From Martinezella lusitana (GTDB lineage: Bacteria > Pseudomonadota > Alphaproteobacteria > Rhizobiales > Rhizobiaceae): DNA of 64,000 nucleotides. The stretch spans positions 124,001 to 188,000 of the forward strand of contig NZ_JAFEVL010000075.1 of NCBI RefSeq assembly GCF_016901135.1, written 5' to 3'. The position numbers and the translations under genes were made by a program. Positions 43,877 through 52,900 of the stretch are shown piece by piece (the first letter of the stretch is position 1; each line of letters opens with the position of its first letter). Below the pieces are notes generated by a model that saw only the letters and a list, made by a program, of their open reading frames with translations, was not told the DNA's origin and did not search any database.

Positions 43877-44790
43877 TCCTCAATTCCGCCAAGAGAGAAT
43901 TGCTGGAAGCGGAATTGCTTTCGGCAGAAGGGCTCGCGCCCAAGGGGCGCTCGCTCAGCGGCGATGCGATGCGTCGCCTGCTGCGCAACAAGGCGGCAGC
44001 ACTTTCGCTGATCGTGCTGGCGCTGCTGGTCCTCATCGCCATTTTCGGCCCAAGCTTCCTTCCCTTCAACTACGAGGATCCGGACTGGACCTCCTTCCGA
44101 GGTCCCCCGGACTTCGCCGCCGGCCATTATTTCGGCACTGACGGCAATGGCCGCGACCTGCTGGCGCGCACGCTCTACGGCACGCGCGTTTCGCTGACCG
44201 TTGCCCTCGTGGCAACCCTCGTCTCCGTGCTCATCGGTGTGCTCTACGGCGCCGTCTCCGGCTATTTTGGCGGTCGCGTCGATGCCATCATGATGCGTTT
44301 CGTTGATATCATGTACGCGCTGCCCTACGTCCTCTTCGTCATCCTGCTGATGGTGATCTTCGGCCGCAACGTCTATCTGCTGTTCGCGGCAATCGGCGCG
44401 CTCGAATGGCTGACCATGGCCCGCATCGTGCGCGGTCAGACACTATCCATCAAGCAGCGGGAATTCATCGAAGCCGCCCGCGCCTCGGGCCAGCGGTCGT
44501 TCAAGATCATCCTCAAGCACATCGTTCCGAACCTCGTTGGTCCGGTCGTCATCTACGCGACGCTCACCATTCCGGAGATCATCGCCACGGAAAGCTTCCT
44601 ATCCTATCTCGGCTTCGGCGTGCAGGAACCGCTGACATCGCTCGGCACGCTGATTGCCGAGGGCTCGGCCGGCATGGAAACGACCCCCTGGATACTGTTT
44701 TTCCCCGCCGGCTTCCTGGTCGCGCTGCTGATGAGCCTGCTCTTCATCGGTGATGGTCTGCGCGACGCTTTCGATCCGAAGGATCGCTGA
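43873..44790 (+). CDS. oppC: Peptide ABC transporter permease
   Basis: 305 residues. A short cytoplasmic N-terminus, then ALSLIVLALLVLIAIFGPSFLPF and FGTDGNGRDLLARTLYGTRVSL, typical of OppC/DppC. EAA loop: FIEAARASGQRSFKIILKHIVPNLVGP. It pairs with OppB to form the channel. Translationally coupled to oppB and one base from oppD. Confidence 0.94.
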   Translation: MILNSAKRELLEAELLSAEGLAPKGRSLSGDAMRRLLRNKAAALSLIVLALLVLIAIFGPSFLPFNYEDPDWTSFRGPPDFAAGHYFGTDGNGRDLLARTLYGTRVSLTVALVATLVSVLIGVLYGAVSGYFGGRVDAIMMRFVDIMYALPYVLFVILLMVIFGRNVYLLFAAIGALEWLTMARIVRGQTLSIKQREFIEAARASGQRSFKIILKHIVPNLVGPVVIYATLTIPEIIATESFLSYLGFGVQEPLTSLGTLIAEGSAGMETTPWILFFPAGFLVALLMSLLFIGDGLRDAFDPKDR

Positions 44791-44791
44791 C

Positions 44792-45787
44792 ATGACAGAC
44801 ACGCTTCTCGAACTCAAAGACTACTCGATCACCTTCCGCACGCCGGAAGGCGAGGTCGCCGCCGTCTCGAAACTGAACCTGAAGATCGGCCGCGGCGAAC
44901 GCGTCGCTGTCGTCGGCGAATCCGGTTCCGGTAAAAGCCAGACCTTCCTCGGTCTGATGGGCCTGCTCGCCAAGAACGGCCGCACCAGCGGCCAGGCGCT
45001 GCTCGACGGCAAGGACATCCTGAAACTGAAGCCGCGTGAACTCGATCACGTGCGCGGCAAGGATGTGGCGATGGTGTTCCAGGACCCGATGACGGCCCTT
45101 AACCCGTCGTTGCGCATCTCCCGGCAGTTGACGGAGCAGCTGGAAGTCCACGGCGGACTTTCGGCACGGGCGGCATCGACCACGGCGTTGGACATGCTGA
45201 AACGTGTCGGCATTCCCGACCCGACGCGGCGCTTCAACCTTTATCCGCACGAGCTTTCGGGCGGCATGCGTCAGCGCATCGTCATCGCCATGGCGCTGCT
45301 CACCAAGCCGAAGCTTCTGATTGCCGACGAGCCGACAACCGCGCTCGACGTTACCATCCAGGCGCAGATTCTCGATCTTTTCAATGAGTTGACGGCGGAA
45401 ATGCACACCGCGCTCGTCATGATCACCCACGACCTCGGCGTCGTGGCCGGCCTCGCCGACCGCGTCGCCGTCATGTATGCGGGCCGCATCGTCGAGGAAG
45501 CGCCGGTCGATGAACTGTTCGAAAACCCGGCCCATCCCTACACGGCAGCGCTTCACGCCTCGATCCCGCGGCCTGACCAGGATGTCGACGATCTCGCCGT
45601 CATCCCCGGCCGGCCGCCGAACCTGATGCACCTGCCGCGCGGCTGTGCCTTCTCGCCGCGTTGCGCCCATGTGGAGGACGACTGTATCGATGCGCCGCCG
45701 CCGCTCGATCAATTGGCGCCGCAGCGCTGTGCGGCCTGCTTCCATCCCCTTTCGGCTAATCAGGAACGGAGCCTCGTCCATGGCTGA
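44792..45787 (+). CDS. oppD: Peptide ABC transporter ATPase
   Basis: 331 residues. Walker A GESGSGKSQ, signature LSGGMRQRIVIAMAL, Walker B LLIADEPTTALDV and the switch His in MITHDLGVV. The C-terminal cysteine-rich oligopeptide-transporter tail (CAFSPRCAHVEDDC) probably binds an iron-sulphur cluster, as known for DppD-type ATPases. Its end overlaps the oppF start by eight bases. Confidence 0.94.
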   Translation: MTDTLLELKDYSITFRTPEGEVAAVSKLNLKIGRGERVAVVGESGSGKSQTFLGLMGLLAKNGRTSGQALLDGKDILKLKPRELDHVRGKDVAMVFQDPMTALNPSLRISRQLTEQLEVHGGLSARAASTTALDMLKRVGIPDPTRRFNLYPHELSGGMRQRIVIAMALLTKPKLLIADEPTTALDVTIQAQILDLFNELTAEMHTALVMITHDLGVVAGLADRVAVMYAGRIVEEAPVDELFENPAHPYTAALHASIPRPDQDVDDLAVIPGRPPNLMHLPRGCAFSPRCAHVEDDCIDAPPPLDQLAPQRCAACFHPLSANQERSLVHG

Positions 45788-46766
45788 GCAAGCGCTTCTG
45801 AAGGTCGAACATCTGACCACCGAGTTCGAGCTGCCGTCGAAATCCTTCTTCAAGCCACCGCTGATCCTGACGGCTGTCAATGATGTCAGTTTCGAACTGA
45901 AGACCGGGCGCACGCTTGGCATCGTCGGCGAATCGGGCTGCGGCAAGTCGACGCTCGGCCGCTCCATCCTGCGGCTGATCCGGGCGCAGAAGGGCCGTAT
46001 CATGTGGCAGGGCGGCAACCTGCTCGATCTTACCGACGAGGAAATGCGCGCCGCTCGTCGCGACATGCAGATCATCTTCCAGGACCCTATCGCTTCGCTC
46101 GATCCGCGCATGACCGTCGGCGATATCATCGCCGAGCCGCTCACCGTGTTCGAACCGAAATTGACCAGGGCCCAGAGGCAGGATCGTGTGCGAGAGATCA
46201 TGGCGGCGGTCGGCTTGGTACCCGAGATGATCAACCGCTACCCGCACGAGTTCTCAGGCGGCCAGGCCCAGCGCATTGGCATTGCCCGCGCCGTCATCAC
46301 CCGGCCGAAGCTGATCATCTGCGACGAACCGGTCTCGGCACTCGACGTTTCGATCCAGGGGCAGGTCATCACGCTCTTGCGCCGCCTGCGCAAGGAGTTC
46401 GGCCTGACGCTGATCTTCATCAGCCACGATCTCTCCGTCGTGCGCCTGATCTCGGACGACGTTCTGGTGCTCTATCTCGGCAAGGTGGTGGAAGCCGGCG
46501 AGGCCGCGACGGTCTTCGACCATCCGGCCCATCCCTATACGCAGGCTCTGTTCTCGGCGGCACCCATCCCGGATCCGAAGCTGGCACGTCGCCGTGAGCG
46601 CATTCGCCTGCAGGGCGATCCGCCCTCGCCGCTCAATCCGCCGCCGGGCTGCGTCTTCTCGCCCCGCTGCTGGAAGGCGACGGACATATGCCGCACGAAG
46701 ATGCCGCCGACCGAGCAGGTGCGCCCCGGCCAGACGGCCGCCTGCTATCACATGGACAGGCCGTAA
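45780..46766 (+). CDS. oppF: Peptide ABC transporter ATPase
   Basis: 328 residues from MAEQALLKVEHLTTEF. Walker A GESGCGKST, signature FSGGQAQRIGIARAV, Walker B LIICDEPVSALDV, switch His in ISHDLSVV, and the C-terminal CVFSPRCWKATDIC cysteine motif. It completes the OppABCDF importer and is followed by a strong stem. Confidence 0.94.
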   Translation: MAEQALLKVEHLTTEFELPSKSFFKPPLILTAVNDVSFELKTGRTLGIVGESGCGKSTLGRSILRLIRAQKGRIMWQGGNLLDLTDEEMRAARRDMQIIFQDPIASLDPRMTVGDIIAEPLTVFEPKLTRAQRQDRVREIMAAVGLVPEMINRYPHEFSGGQAQRIGIARAVITRPKLIICDEPVSALDVSIQGQVITLLRRLRKEFGLTLIFISHDLSVVRLISDDVLVLYLGKVVEAGEAATVFDHPAHPYTQALFSAAPIPDPKLARRRERIRLQGDPPSPLNPPPGCVFSPRCWKATDICRTKMPPTEQVRPGQTAACYHMDRP

Positions 46767-46776
46767 GCTCTCAAAA

Positions 46777-46801
46777 GTGGACGGCGGCTGCCGCCGTCCA
46801 C
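46777..46801 (+). terminator. Strong hairpin after oppF
   Basis: GTGGACGGCGG-CTG-CCGCCGTCCAC, a perfect 11-bp stem. It lacks a following T-run, so it may stabilise the opp message or only weaken read-through into the kinase gene. Confidence 0.55.
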
Positions 46802-46860
46802 CTTGCCCAGGCGGCTGCTAGCGCGTATTCAGCAGCAAGGCAAAAATGCAGGAGGAAGTC

Positions 46861-47787
46861 TTGGGCGGGCGTTTTCTATCGATCGGCGAATGCATGGTGG
46901 AGTTGTCGCAGGCCGACGACGGACACCTGCGCAAGGGTTTCGCCGGCGACACCTTCAACACCGCTTGGTATGCTCGCGCCTGCCTGCCCGCCGATTGGTC
47001 CGTCGATTATTTCACCACGCTCGGCGATGACGCCATGTCGGACGAAATGGTCGCCTTCATGGGCGGCGCCGGCATCGGCACCGCGGATATCCGCCGCCTG
47101 CGCGGCAAGACGCCGGGCCTCTACATGATCAACCTGAAGGATGGCGAACGCTCCTTCAGCTATTGGCGCGACAGCTCCGCGGCCCGCCAGCTCGCGGCAG
47201 ACGGCGATGCACTGCGCGCCGCGATAGAGGCGTCGGACGTGCTATATTTTTCGGGCATTACGCTGGCGATCCTGCCGCGCGAGGATGCCTATACGCTGCT
47301 GGCCGAGCTCCGTCGCGCCAAGGCCGTCGGCAAGCTGGTGGCCTTCGACCCCAACCTGCGCCCACGCCTGTGGTCGAGCCTGGATGCCATGCACACCATG
47401 ATCACGGATGGCGCGCGCGCCTCGACCGTCGTGATGCCGAGCTTCGATGATGAAGCCGCGCATTTCGGCGACGACTCGATTGCGAGCACCATCCGCCGCT
47501 ATCGGCAGTACGGAGCGGATATGGTCGTCGTCAAGAACGGCCCCGAAGGCGCCACCGTCGGCACCGTCGGCACCGACGCCGATGAAACGCTCGTGCCTGC
47601 GGTCAAGGTCGACAAGGTCGTCGATACCACCAGCGCCGGCGACAGTTTCAACGGCGCGTTTCTTGCCCATTATCTGCAGCACGACGATCCGCTCGCCGCT
47701 GCCGCCTTCGCCGCCGAAATCGCCGCGAAGGTCATTCAGGAACACGGCGCCCTCGTCTCGCCCAAGAAGCTGAAAACCGCCAGATAA
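46861..47787 (+). CDS. kdgK: PfkB-family sugar kinase, 2-keto-3-deoxygluconate kinase-like
   Basis: About 308 residues. N-terminal RFLSIGECMVELSQ and GFAGDTFNTAWYA, and the C-terminal catalytic/anion-hole motif DTTSAGDSFNGAFLAHY are typical of the KdgK branch, which phosphorylates 2-keto-3-deoxygluconate. I prefer the TTG at 46861, since AGGAGG lies five bases before it; the ATG at 46846 would add five residues. It follows the opp operon by about 95 nt. Confidence 0.85.
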   Translation: MGGRFLSIGECMVELSQADDGHLRKGFAGDTFNTAWYARACLPADWSVDYFTTLGDDAMSDEMVAFMGGAGIGTADIRRLRGKTPGLYMINLKDGERSFSYWRDSSAARQLAADGDALRAAIEASDVLYFSGITLAILPREDAYTLLAELRRAKAVGKLVAFDPNLRPRLWSSLDAMHTMITDGARASTVVMPSFDDEAAHFGDDSIASTIRRYRQYGADMVVVKNGPEGATVGTVGTDADETLVPAVKVDKVVDTTSAGDSFNGAFLAHYLQHDDPLAAAAFAAEIAAKVIQEHGALVSPKKLKTAR

Positions 47788-47877
47788 CCACTGTAATATT
47801 TCCATCATGGACACCCCCCACAATAAGGTGGGCGCGGGAATCATGTTTGAACACCGCAATCGGCTTGCACCGTCATC

Positions 47878-49017
47878 ATGAGGATGCGGCGCGGATGGGC
47901 AGTTTTGGGCATGTTACAACGGTTGTCAGACATCGATCACACCATATGGGACCAGGCAGCGACGCCTGTCGCCGTGCCGGAGCGGCTGCTCATCGTCAGC
48001 GATGCCTGGCATCCGCAGGTGAACGGCGTCGTCCGCTCGATCGAGAACACCAATCGCGAACTGACGCGCATGGGTGTCGAAGTGTCGATGATCACGCCGG
48101 ACGGCTTTCGCAACATCCCCTGCCCAACCTATCCGGAAATCCGGCTTTCCATCGCCAGCTATCGCAAGATCGCCGGCAGGATCGAAGCGCTCCGGCCGAC
48201 CTATGTGCATATCGCCACCGAAGGTCCTCTGGGGCTGACGGCGCGGCGCTGGTGCCTCAGAAACGGCATGCCCTTTTCGACCAGCTATCACACCCGCTTT
48301 CCCGAATATGTCTCGGCGCGCCTGCCGATACCGCAAAGCTGGCTCTATGCCTTCGTCAAATGGTTTCACAATGCCGGTTTCGGCTGCATGGTGGCAACGC
48401 CGAGCCTCGCCAACGAGCTCAAGCAGCGCGGTATCCATAATCTGCTGCCCTGGAGCCGCGGCATCGATTCGACGCTCTTTCGGCCGCAACCGCTCGAAGA
48501 CAATCCCTTCGGCCTGCCCCGTCCGATCTTCATGACCGTCGGCCGCGTTGCTCTCGAAAAGAACCTCCCGGCCTTCCTCGATCTCGATCTGCCGGGATCG
48601 AAAGTGGTCATCGGCGATGGACCCGCGCGCGCGGAACTGCAGAAGCTCTATCCAGATGTGCATTTTCTGGGTGCGAAGTTCGGCGAGGAGTTGGCGCATG
48701 CCTATTCTCAGGCCGACGTCTTCGTTTTCCCGTCGAAAACCGATACGTTCGGCAATGCCATTCTGGAAGCGCTGGCGAGCGGCGTCCCCGTCGCCGCCTA
48801 TCCTGTCACCGGCCCGGCTGACATTCTCGGCGGCAACGAGCCAGCCGGTGTGGTGGACGCAAATCTGACAAAAGCCTGCCTTGACGCGCTGTCCTGCTCC
48901 CGCGAGGCAGCGCGCACAGTGGCGCTCAACTATTCCTGGGAAGCCGCCACCACCCAATTCATCGGCAATGTCCGCGTTGCCAACCATCGTGGCCGGACGC
49001 GGACGCCCAAGGATTGA
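47878..49017 (+). CDS. GT4-family glycosyltransferase
   Basis: 379 residues. N-terminal ERLLIVSDAWHPQVNGVVRSIENTNREL and HIATEGPLGLTARRWC, then the C-terminal nucleotide-sugar site FMTVGRVALEKNL and the E-x7-E-type segment FVFPSKTDTFGNAILEALASGVPV. This is the retaining GT4 (GT-B) pattern of mannosyl- or lipid-glycosyltransferases. Rhizobia use related enzymes for glycolipids under phosphate limitation; the acceptor is not determinable here. A start at 47911 (MLQRLSDID) is possible. No SD is strong at either ATG. Confidence 0.85.
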   Translation: MRMRRGWAVLGMLQRLSDIDHTIWDQAATPVAVPERLLIVSDAWHPQVNGVVRSIENTNRELTRMGVEVSMITPDGFRNIPCPTYPEIRLSIASYRKIAGRIEALRPTYVHIATEGPLGLTARRWCLRNGMPFSTSYHTRFPEYVSARLPIPQSWLYAFVKWFHNAGFGCMVATPSLANELKQRGIHNLLPWSRGIDSTLFRPQPLEDNPFGLPRPIFMTVGRVALEKNLPAFLDLDLPGSKVVIGDGPARAELQKLYPDVHFLGAKFGEELAHAYSQADVFVFPSKTDTFGNAILEALASGVPVAAYPVTGPADILGGNEPAGVVDANLTKACLDALSCSREAARTVALNYSWEAATTQFIGNVRVANHRGRTRTPKD

Positions 49018-49104
49018 GCCCGTGCCACGGCCAGGCTCGATATTGAATTCTTGACACCCATCTCCAGATAATTGATAGCGGCGCGCATATGCGCGGCAGC
49101 GGGC

Positions 49105-49239
49105 ATGAGCCTGTCGGGTGAAAGCGGCCTCGCCTTCAATATGAAGGTCCGAATGGCAGCCGAAGTGCTCAAGAGTTTGCCTCTCGCAGGTTGGTTTTCC
49201 GAAAAGCACAAGAAATCCATAGCCGTCGCGCGCTTTTAG
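49105..49239 (+). CDS. Possible 44-residue small ORF
   Basis: MSLSGESGLAFNMKVRMAAE... ending KHKKSIAVARF, between the glycosyltransferase and ohrR. Third-position GC resembles real genes and a TTGACA lies near 49051. There is no convincing SD and I recognise no family. It may be chance; the rest of 49018-49293 holds only the ohrR promoter region. Confidence 0.22.
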   Translation: MSLSGESGLAFNMKVRMAAEVLKSLPLAGWFSEKHKKSIAVARF

Positions 49240-49240
49240 A

Positions 49241-49260
49241 TGTACGATTATTTATCGCAC
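49241..49260 (+). promoter_or_regulatory. Candidate OhrR operator
   Basis: An AT-rich imperfect palindrome with core CGAT-TATTT-ATCG (49245-49257), 35-50 bp before the ohrR start. The position and symmetry fit autoregulation; the match to any published OhrR box is not exact. Confidence 0.35.
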
Positions 49261-49293
49261 GATTTAGATGCTATTCCCCAGGGAGTATGAGAG

Positions 49294-49734
49294 ATGGCGC
49301 ACGACCCGTTGAAACTGGACACCTTCATCTGCTTCGCCCTCTATTCGGCGAACCATGCCATGAACCGGCTCTATAAACCCATGCTCGACGCGCTCAATCT
49401 CACCTACCCGCAATATCTCGTCATGGTGACGCTGTGGGAAGAGGATGGCCAGACCGTCGGCGGCATCGGCGAAAAGCTGTTCCTCGAATCGAGCACGCTG
49501 ACGCCGCTGTTGAAGCGCCTGGAGGCGGCGGGCTACATCCAGCGCATCCGCAGCAAGGAAGACGAGCGTCAGGTGCTGATCCATTTGACCAGCGAAGGTG
49601 TGGCCCTGAAGAAGAAGGCGGCGAGCATTCCCGCCTGCATTCTCGATGCCTCTGACAAGACGCTGGATGAACTGACGCGATTGAAAGCGGAGATCACCAC
49701 ATTGCGCGAGGCGCTGAACAAGAATGCTGCCTGA
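49294..49734 (+). CDS. ohrR: OhrR-type MarR regulator (organic hydroperoxide sensor)
   Basis: 146 residues. The peroxide-sensing Cys13 lies in FICFALYSANHAMNRLYKP, the OhrR signature with its conserved tyrosines. A second cysteine at 115 (SIPACILDAS) fits the two-cysteine subclass that forms an intersubunit disulphide. The winged helix is GGIGEKLFLESSTLTPLLKRLEAAGYIQRIRSKEDERQVLIHLT. It normally represses ohr, which is not adjacent here. Confidence 0.85.
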   Translation: MAHDPLKLDTFICFALYSANHAMNRLYKPMLDALNLTYPQYLVMVTLWEEDGQTVGGIGEKLFLESSTLTPLLKRLEAAGYIQRIRSKEDERQVLIHLTSEGVALKKKAASIPACILDASDKTLDELTRLKAEITTLREALNKNAA

Positions 49735-49773
49735 TTGAACACGCCTGCTTACATTGCGGCAAGGCAAGGCGCG

Positions 49774-51228
49774 TCAGGACCGCTTCCTCTTACTTTCGTA
49801 AGGATTGTTCTTTTTGTTTTCAAAAGGATTTTCCGACGTACGAAAATGGATGCGGATCGGCACGCCTGGCATGGCGAAATCCGCGCGCAGACCATTGATC
49901 AGATAACGCACATAGGATTCCGGCAGCGCATCCGAGCGCGTGCAGGAAATCATGAAGGCCGGCGGGCGCGCCTTCACCTGCGTCATGTATTTCAGCTTGA
50001 TGCGCCGTCCGGAAACGGCAGGTGGCGGATGCTGAACCTGCTGTGTCTCCAGCCAGCGATTGAGCTTGGCTGTGGCTATGCGCTTGTTCCAGACCTTGTC
50101 AGTATCGACGATCGCCTGCATCAGCCGATCCAGGCCGTCGCCCGTCTGACCGGCAATCGGTATGGCGCGGATGCCGCGCGCCTGAGGCAGCAATCGGTCG
50201 GTCTTTTCGCGCAGATCGGCAAGCACGGCCTGGCGATCCTCGATCATGTCCCATTTGTTGAAGGCGATTACCGCGGCTCGGCCTTCGCGAATGACGAGAT
50301 CGACGATCTGTAGATCCTGCTTCTCGAAGGGGATGGTGGCATCGAAGACGATGACCACGGTCTCGGCAAAGCGAATAGCGCGCAGCGCGTCGGCGACAGA
50401 GAGCTTTTCCAGCTTCTCGATCACTCTGGCTTTGCGGCGCATGCCGGCGGTATCGAACATCTTCACGGTGCGACCGCGCCAGCTCCAGTCGACGGAGATG
50501 GAATCACGGGTAATCCCGGCTTCCGGGCCGGTCAGCAGCCGGTCCTCGCCGAGGAAACGATTGATCAGCGTCGACTTGCCGGCATTCGGGCGGCCGACGA
50601 TCGCGATGCGCAGCGGCCGCGTCTCGTCATAGACGGGCTCCTCTTCGATCTCCTCGCCATCCTCGCCGACAGCCGAGCGGGGAATGCTGACATTCGTTTC
50701 CGCTTCGTCGTCCGTCTCCGGAAAGGCGCGCTCATGGCCGATCGCGTCGATGATCGCGTCGCGAAGATCCATCATGCCCTGGCCGTGCTCGGCCGAGATC
50801 GGGCAAGGCTCGCCAAGGCCGAGCGTGTAGGCATCGTAGAAGCCGCCGTCGGAACCGCGGGCTTCGGATTTGTTGGCGACGAGCACGACAGGCCGGCCGC
50901 GCTTGCGCAGCATTTCGGCCAGCGTCTTGTCGACATGCGTCAAGCCCATCTTGGCGTCGACGACGAACAGCGTCAGGTCGGCCTCGTCGATCGCCAGCTC
51001 GGTCTGGGCGCGCATACGGCCTTCGAGCGTCTCTTCGTCGGCTTCTTCGAGACCGGCGGTGTCGACGATGCGGAAACGAAGATCGATCAGCTTGGCATCG
51101 CCGGGACGACGGTCACGCGTGACGCCCGGCGTGTCATCGACAAGCGCAAGCTTCTTGCCAACCAGACGGTTGAAAAGCGTGGACTTGCCGACATTCGGGC
51201 GACCGACGATCGCGACCGTGAAACTCAT
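49774..51228 (-). CDS. der: Ribosome assembly GTPase Der (EngA)
   Basis: 484 residues with two tandem G domains: GRPNVGKSTLF near residue 8 with DTPGVTRDRR and NKSE, and GRPNAGKSTLIN near residue 210 with DTAGMRRKARV and NKWD, then a KH-like C-terminal domain. It acts in 50S subunit maturation. A lysine/arginine-rich tail ends the protein. It is 15 nt downstream of a TPR membrane protein gene. Confidence 0.97.
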   Translation of the reverse strand: MSFTVAIVGRPNVGKSTLFNRLVGKKLALVDDTPGVTRDRRPGDAKLIDLRFRIVDTAGLEEADEETLEGRMRAQTELAIDEADLTLFVVDAKMGLTHVDKTLAEMLRKRGRPVVLVANKSEARGSDGGFYDAYTLGLGEPCPISAEHGQGMMDLRDAIIDAIGHERAFPETDDEAETNVSIPRSAVGEDGEEIEEEPVYDETRPLRIAIVGRPNAGKSTLINRFLGEDRLLTGPEAGITRDSISVDWSWRGRTVKMFDTAGMRRKARVIEKLEKLSVADALRAIRFAETVVIVFDATIPFEKQDLQIVDLVIREGRAAVIAFNKWDMIEDRQAVLADLREKTDRLLPQARGIRAIPIAGQTGDGLDRLMQAIVDTDKVWNKRIATAKLNRWLETQQVQHPPPAVSGRRIKLKYMTQVKARPPAFMISCTRSDALPESYVRYLINGLRADFAMPGVPIRIHFRTSENPFENKKNNPYESKRKRS

Positions 51229-51243
51229 TTAGCGATCCGTCCT

Positions 51244-51927
51244 TCAGCCGTTGGCGACCGGAGCTTTGCCGGTTGCCGTGATGAGATCGAGCAACATTTG
51301 CGCGCGGTTGGCAACGTTGCGCGGGCTCTGCGGATCGTCGACGATCGCCTGGAACCACTGCCGGGCCTTGGCGAGATCGCCGGCCTTATAGGCGGCAAGA
51401 CCCAGAACGTCACGCGCCGAATGCCGGAAGGCATCGGCCGGCACGGCCAGCTCCTGCGCTTCGGCAGCAACCTGATCATAGGTGCCGGTGTCGACAAGCA
51501 GATAGGCTGCGCGCAGACGCGCCGCATCGCGGACGACGACCGGAATGTCCGTTTCCTTGCCGATGGCCGAGAAGGCGGCGATTGCGCTGGCCGTGTCACC
51601 CTTCTGTGCCTGCAGCGTCGCCGCGCGCAGACGCGCCAGCAATGGATAGGAACCGGGGCCGTTCTTCTCGATGGCCGTCAGCGCGGCAAGGGCTTCGTCC
51701 GTCTTGTTTTGGTCGGCCAGAGTCAGCGCCGCTAGGAACTGATCGCCACCGCTGCCGGCCTGATTGCCCGCCCAATAGCGATAGCCGCTATAGGCCGCGG
51801 TTCCGAGAACGATGAGCACGGCTGCCCCAATGATGAGCCGGCCAAAACGGCGCCATACGAACCGCAACTGGTCCGAACGCAGTTCCTCGTTCACCTCACG
51901 GATGAAGCTGTCGTCATTGAATGCCAT
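51244..51927 (-). CDS. YfgM-like tetratricopeptide membrane protein
   Basis: 227 residues from MAFNDDSFIREVNEELRSDQL. A cytoplasmic N-terminus, one membrane helix (LIIGAAVLIVLGTAAYSGYRYW), then a periplasmic TPR-like helical domain. The family (YfgM/TPR_21) is often encoded just before bamB and der; here bamB is missing and der follows directly. E. coli YfgM is linked to periplasmic chaperones and SecYEG. Confidence 0.85.
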   Translation of the reverse strand: MAFNDDSFIREVNEELRSDQLRFVWRRFGRLIIGAAVLIVLGTAAYSGYRYWAGNQAGSGGDQFLAALTLADQNKTDEALAALTAIEKNGPGSYPLLARLRAATLQAQKGDTASAIAAFSAIGKETDIPVVVRDAARLRAAYLLVDTGTYDQVAAEAQELAVPADAFRHSARDVLGLAAYKAGDLAKARQWFQAIVDDPQSPRNVANRAQMLLDLITATGKAPVANG

Positions 51928-51974
51928 TCTCGTCTCCGGCCCAGGCCAAATCATTCCAAAGAGCTTAGGGGTTA

Positions 51975-52084
51975 GAGCATCATGCCGAAAAGTGCGAGCG
52001 GTTTTCGGGTGACATCATGCTCTACTTCCATGATGCTGGAGCGGATTCAGATTTTAGGTCTATTCGACCTAAAATCATCCGGCT
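51975..52084. repeat. Pair of REP-like palindromes
   Basis: Hairpin 1: GAGCATCATG with CATCATGCTC (51975-51984/52013-52022, one mismatch) enclosing CCGAAAA/TTTTCGG. Hairpin 2: GATTTTAGGTC with GACCTAAAATC (11 bp, around 52050-52076) enclosed by GGAT/ATCC and AGC/GCT. They resemble rhizobial intergenic palindromic repeats known to me by appearance. They fill most of the gap between the TPR and NnrU genes. Confidence 0.7.
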
Positions 52085-52141
52085 CTAGTGGGGCCTTCTA
52101 CTCCATTTTGCGGCTGATGTAAGGGGGAATGGCAGAAATCG

Positions 52142-52723
52142 TCACATAACCAGCGGCGAAACCCCGATAATCCACGCATGAAGCTTCCAAATGATCAATG
52201 CCCAGACGACGACGCCGATGATGATCGCATAGAGATCGTATTTCGCCGAGACGAACGGACGCAGCGTGATTTCCCCGGCGCGCTGGCGCCGTTTCAGCGA
52301 AATGCGCAGGATCACGCCCCAGGCGAGGAAGGCCGCAAACAGCAGGATCGCCGCACCGTCGCCGTTGGACAGCAGGTGCGCCAGCGCCCAGATCTTTACC
52401 GAGAGCACCATCGGATGCTTCGTCCTGACCGCGATATGCCCCGCCGGCAACAGCGAGGCGACAAGACAGATCATCGCAAACAGCATCAGGAGGATGGTGA
52501 TATGGCTCATCCAGAACGGCGGCGACCAGATTGGCGTCATGTCGCGCGCCTGGCCGAACCCGTAGATCAGGACAGCAAGCGTGACGAGGCTCGCGACCGA
52601 ATAGGCGATCTTCCAGCCGGATTCGCCGAGGCTCGCGATCATTGAGGTTCGCAGGCCCGGAGCGACGACGCGGATCAGATGGATGCCCAGAAAAAGAACA
52701 ATGCCGAGAATAAGCAATGCCAT
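52142..52723 (-). CDS. NnrU family membrane protein
   Basis: 193 residues, mostly hydrophobic, with about five to six membrane helices. The segments GHIAVRTKHPMVLSVKIWALAHLLSNGDGAAILLFAAFLAW match the NnrU family, first linked to denitrification and related to isoprenoid/tetrapyrrole-modifying membrane proteins. The role here is unknown; no nitrite or nitric oxide genes are nearby. Confidence 0.85.
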   Translation of the reverse strand: MALLILGIVLFLGIHLIRVVAPGLRTSMIASLGESGWKIAYSVASLVTLAVLIYGFGQARDMTPIWSPPFWMSHITILLMLFAMICLVASLLPAGHIAVRTKHPMVLSVKIWALAHLLSNGDGAAILLFAAFLAWGVILRISLKRRQRAGEITLRPFVSAKYDLYAIIIGVVVWALIIWKLHAWIIGVSPLVM

Positions 52724-52900
52724 GAATGAAACCCCTTCGGTTCGGTAGGCACATCCTTATCGGCTGCTGCAAAAAATTGCCAGCATCACCGCAGCTTCGC
52801 CGCATTTGCGCGAAAGGAAGGAAATGCCCCCGGAGCATGACGCCCAAAATCGCGAGACGATCTCTCACAAACCATGCTCGATCAACCAATGCCGGTGCCC

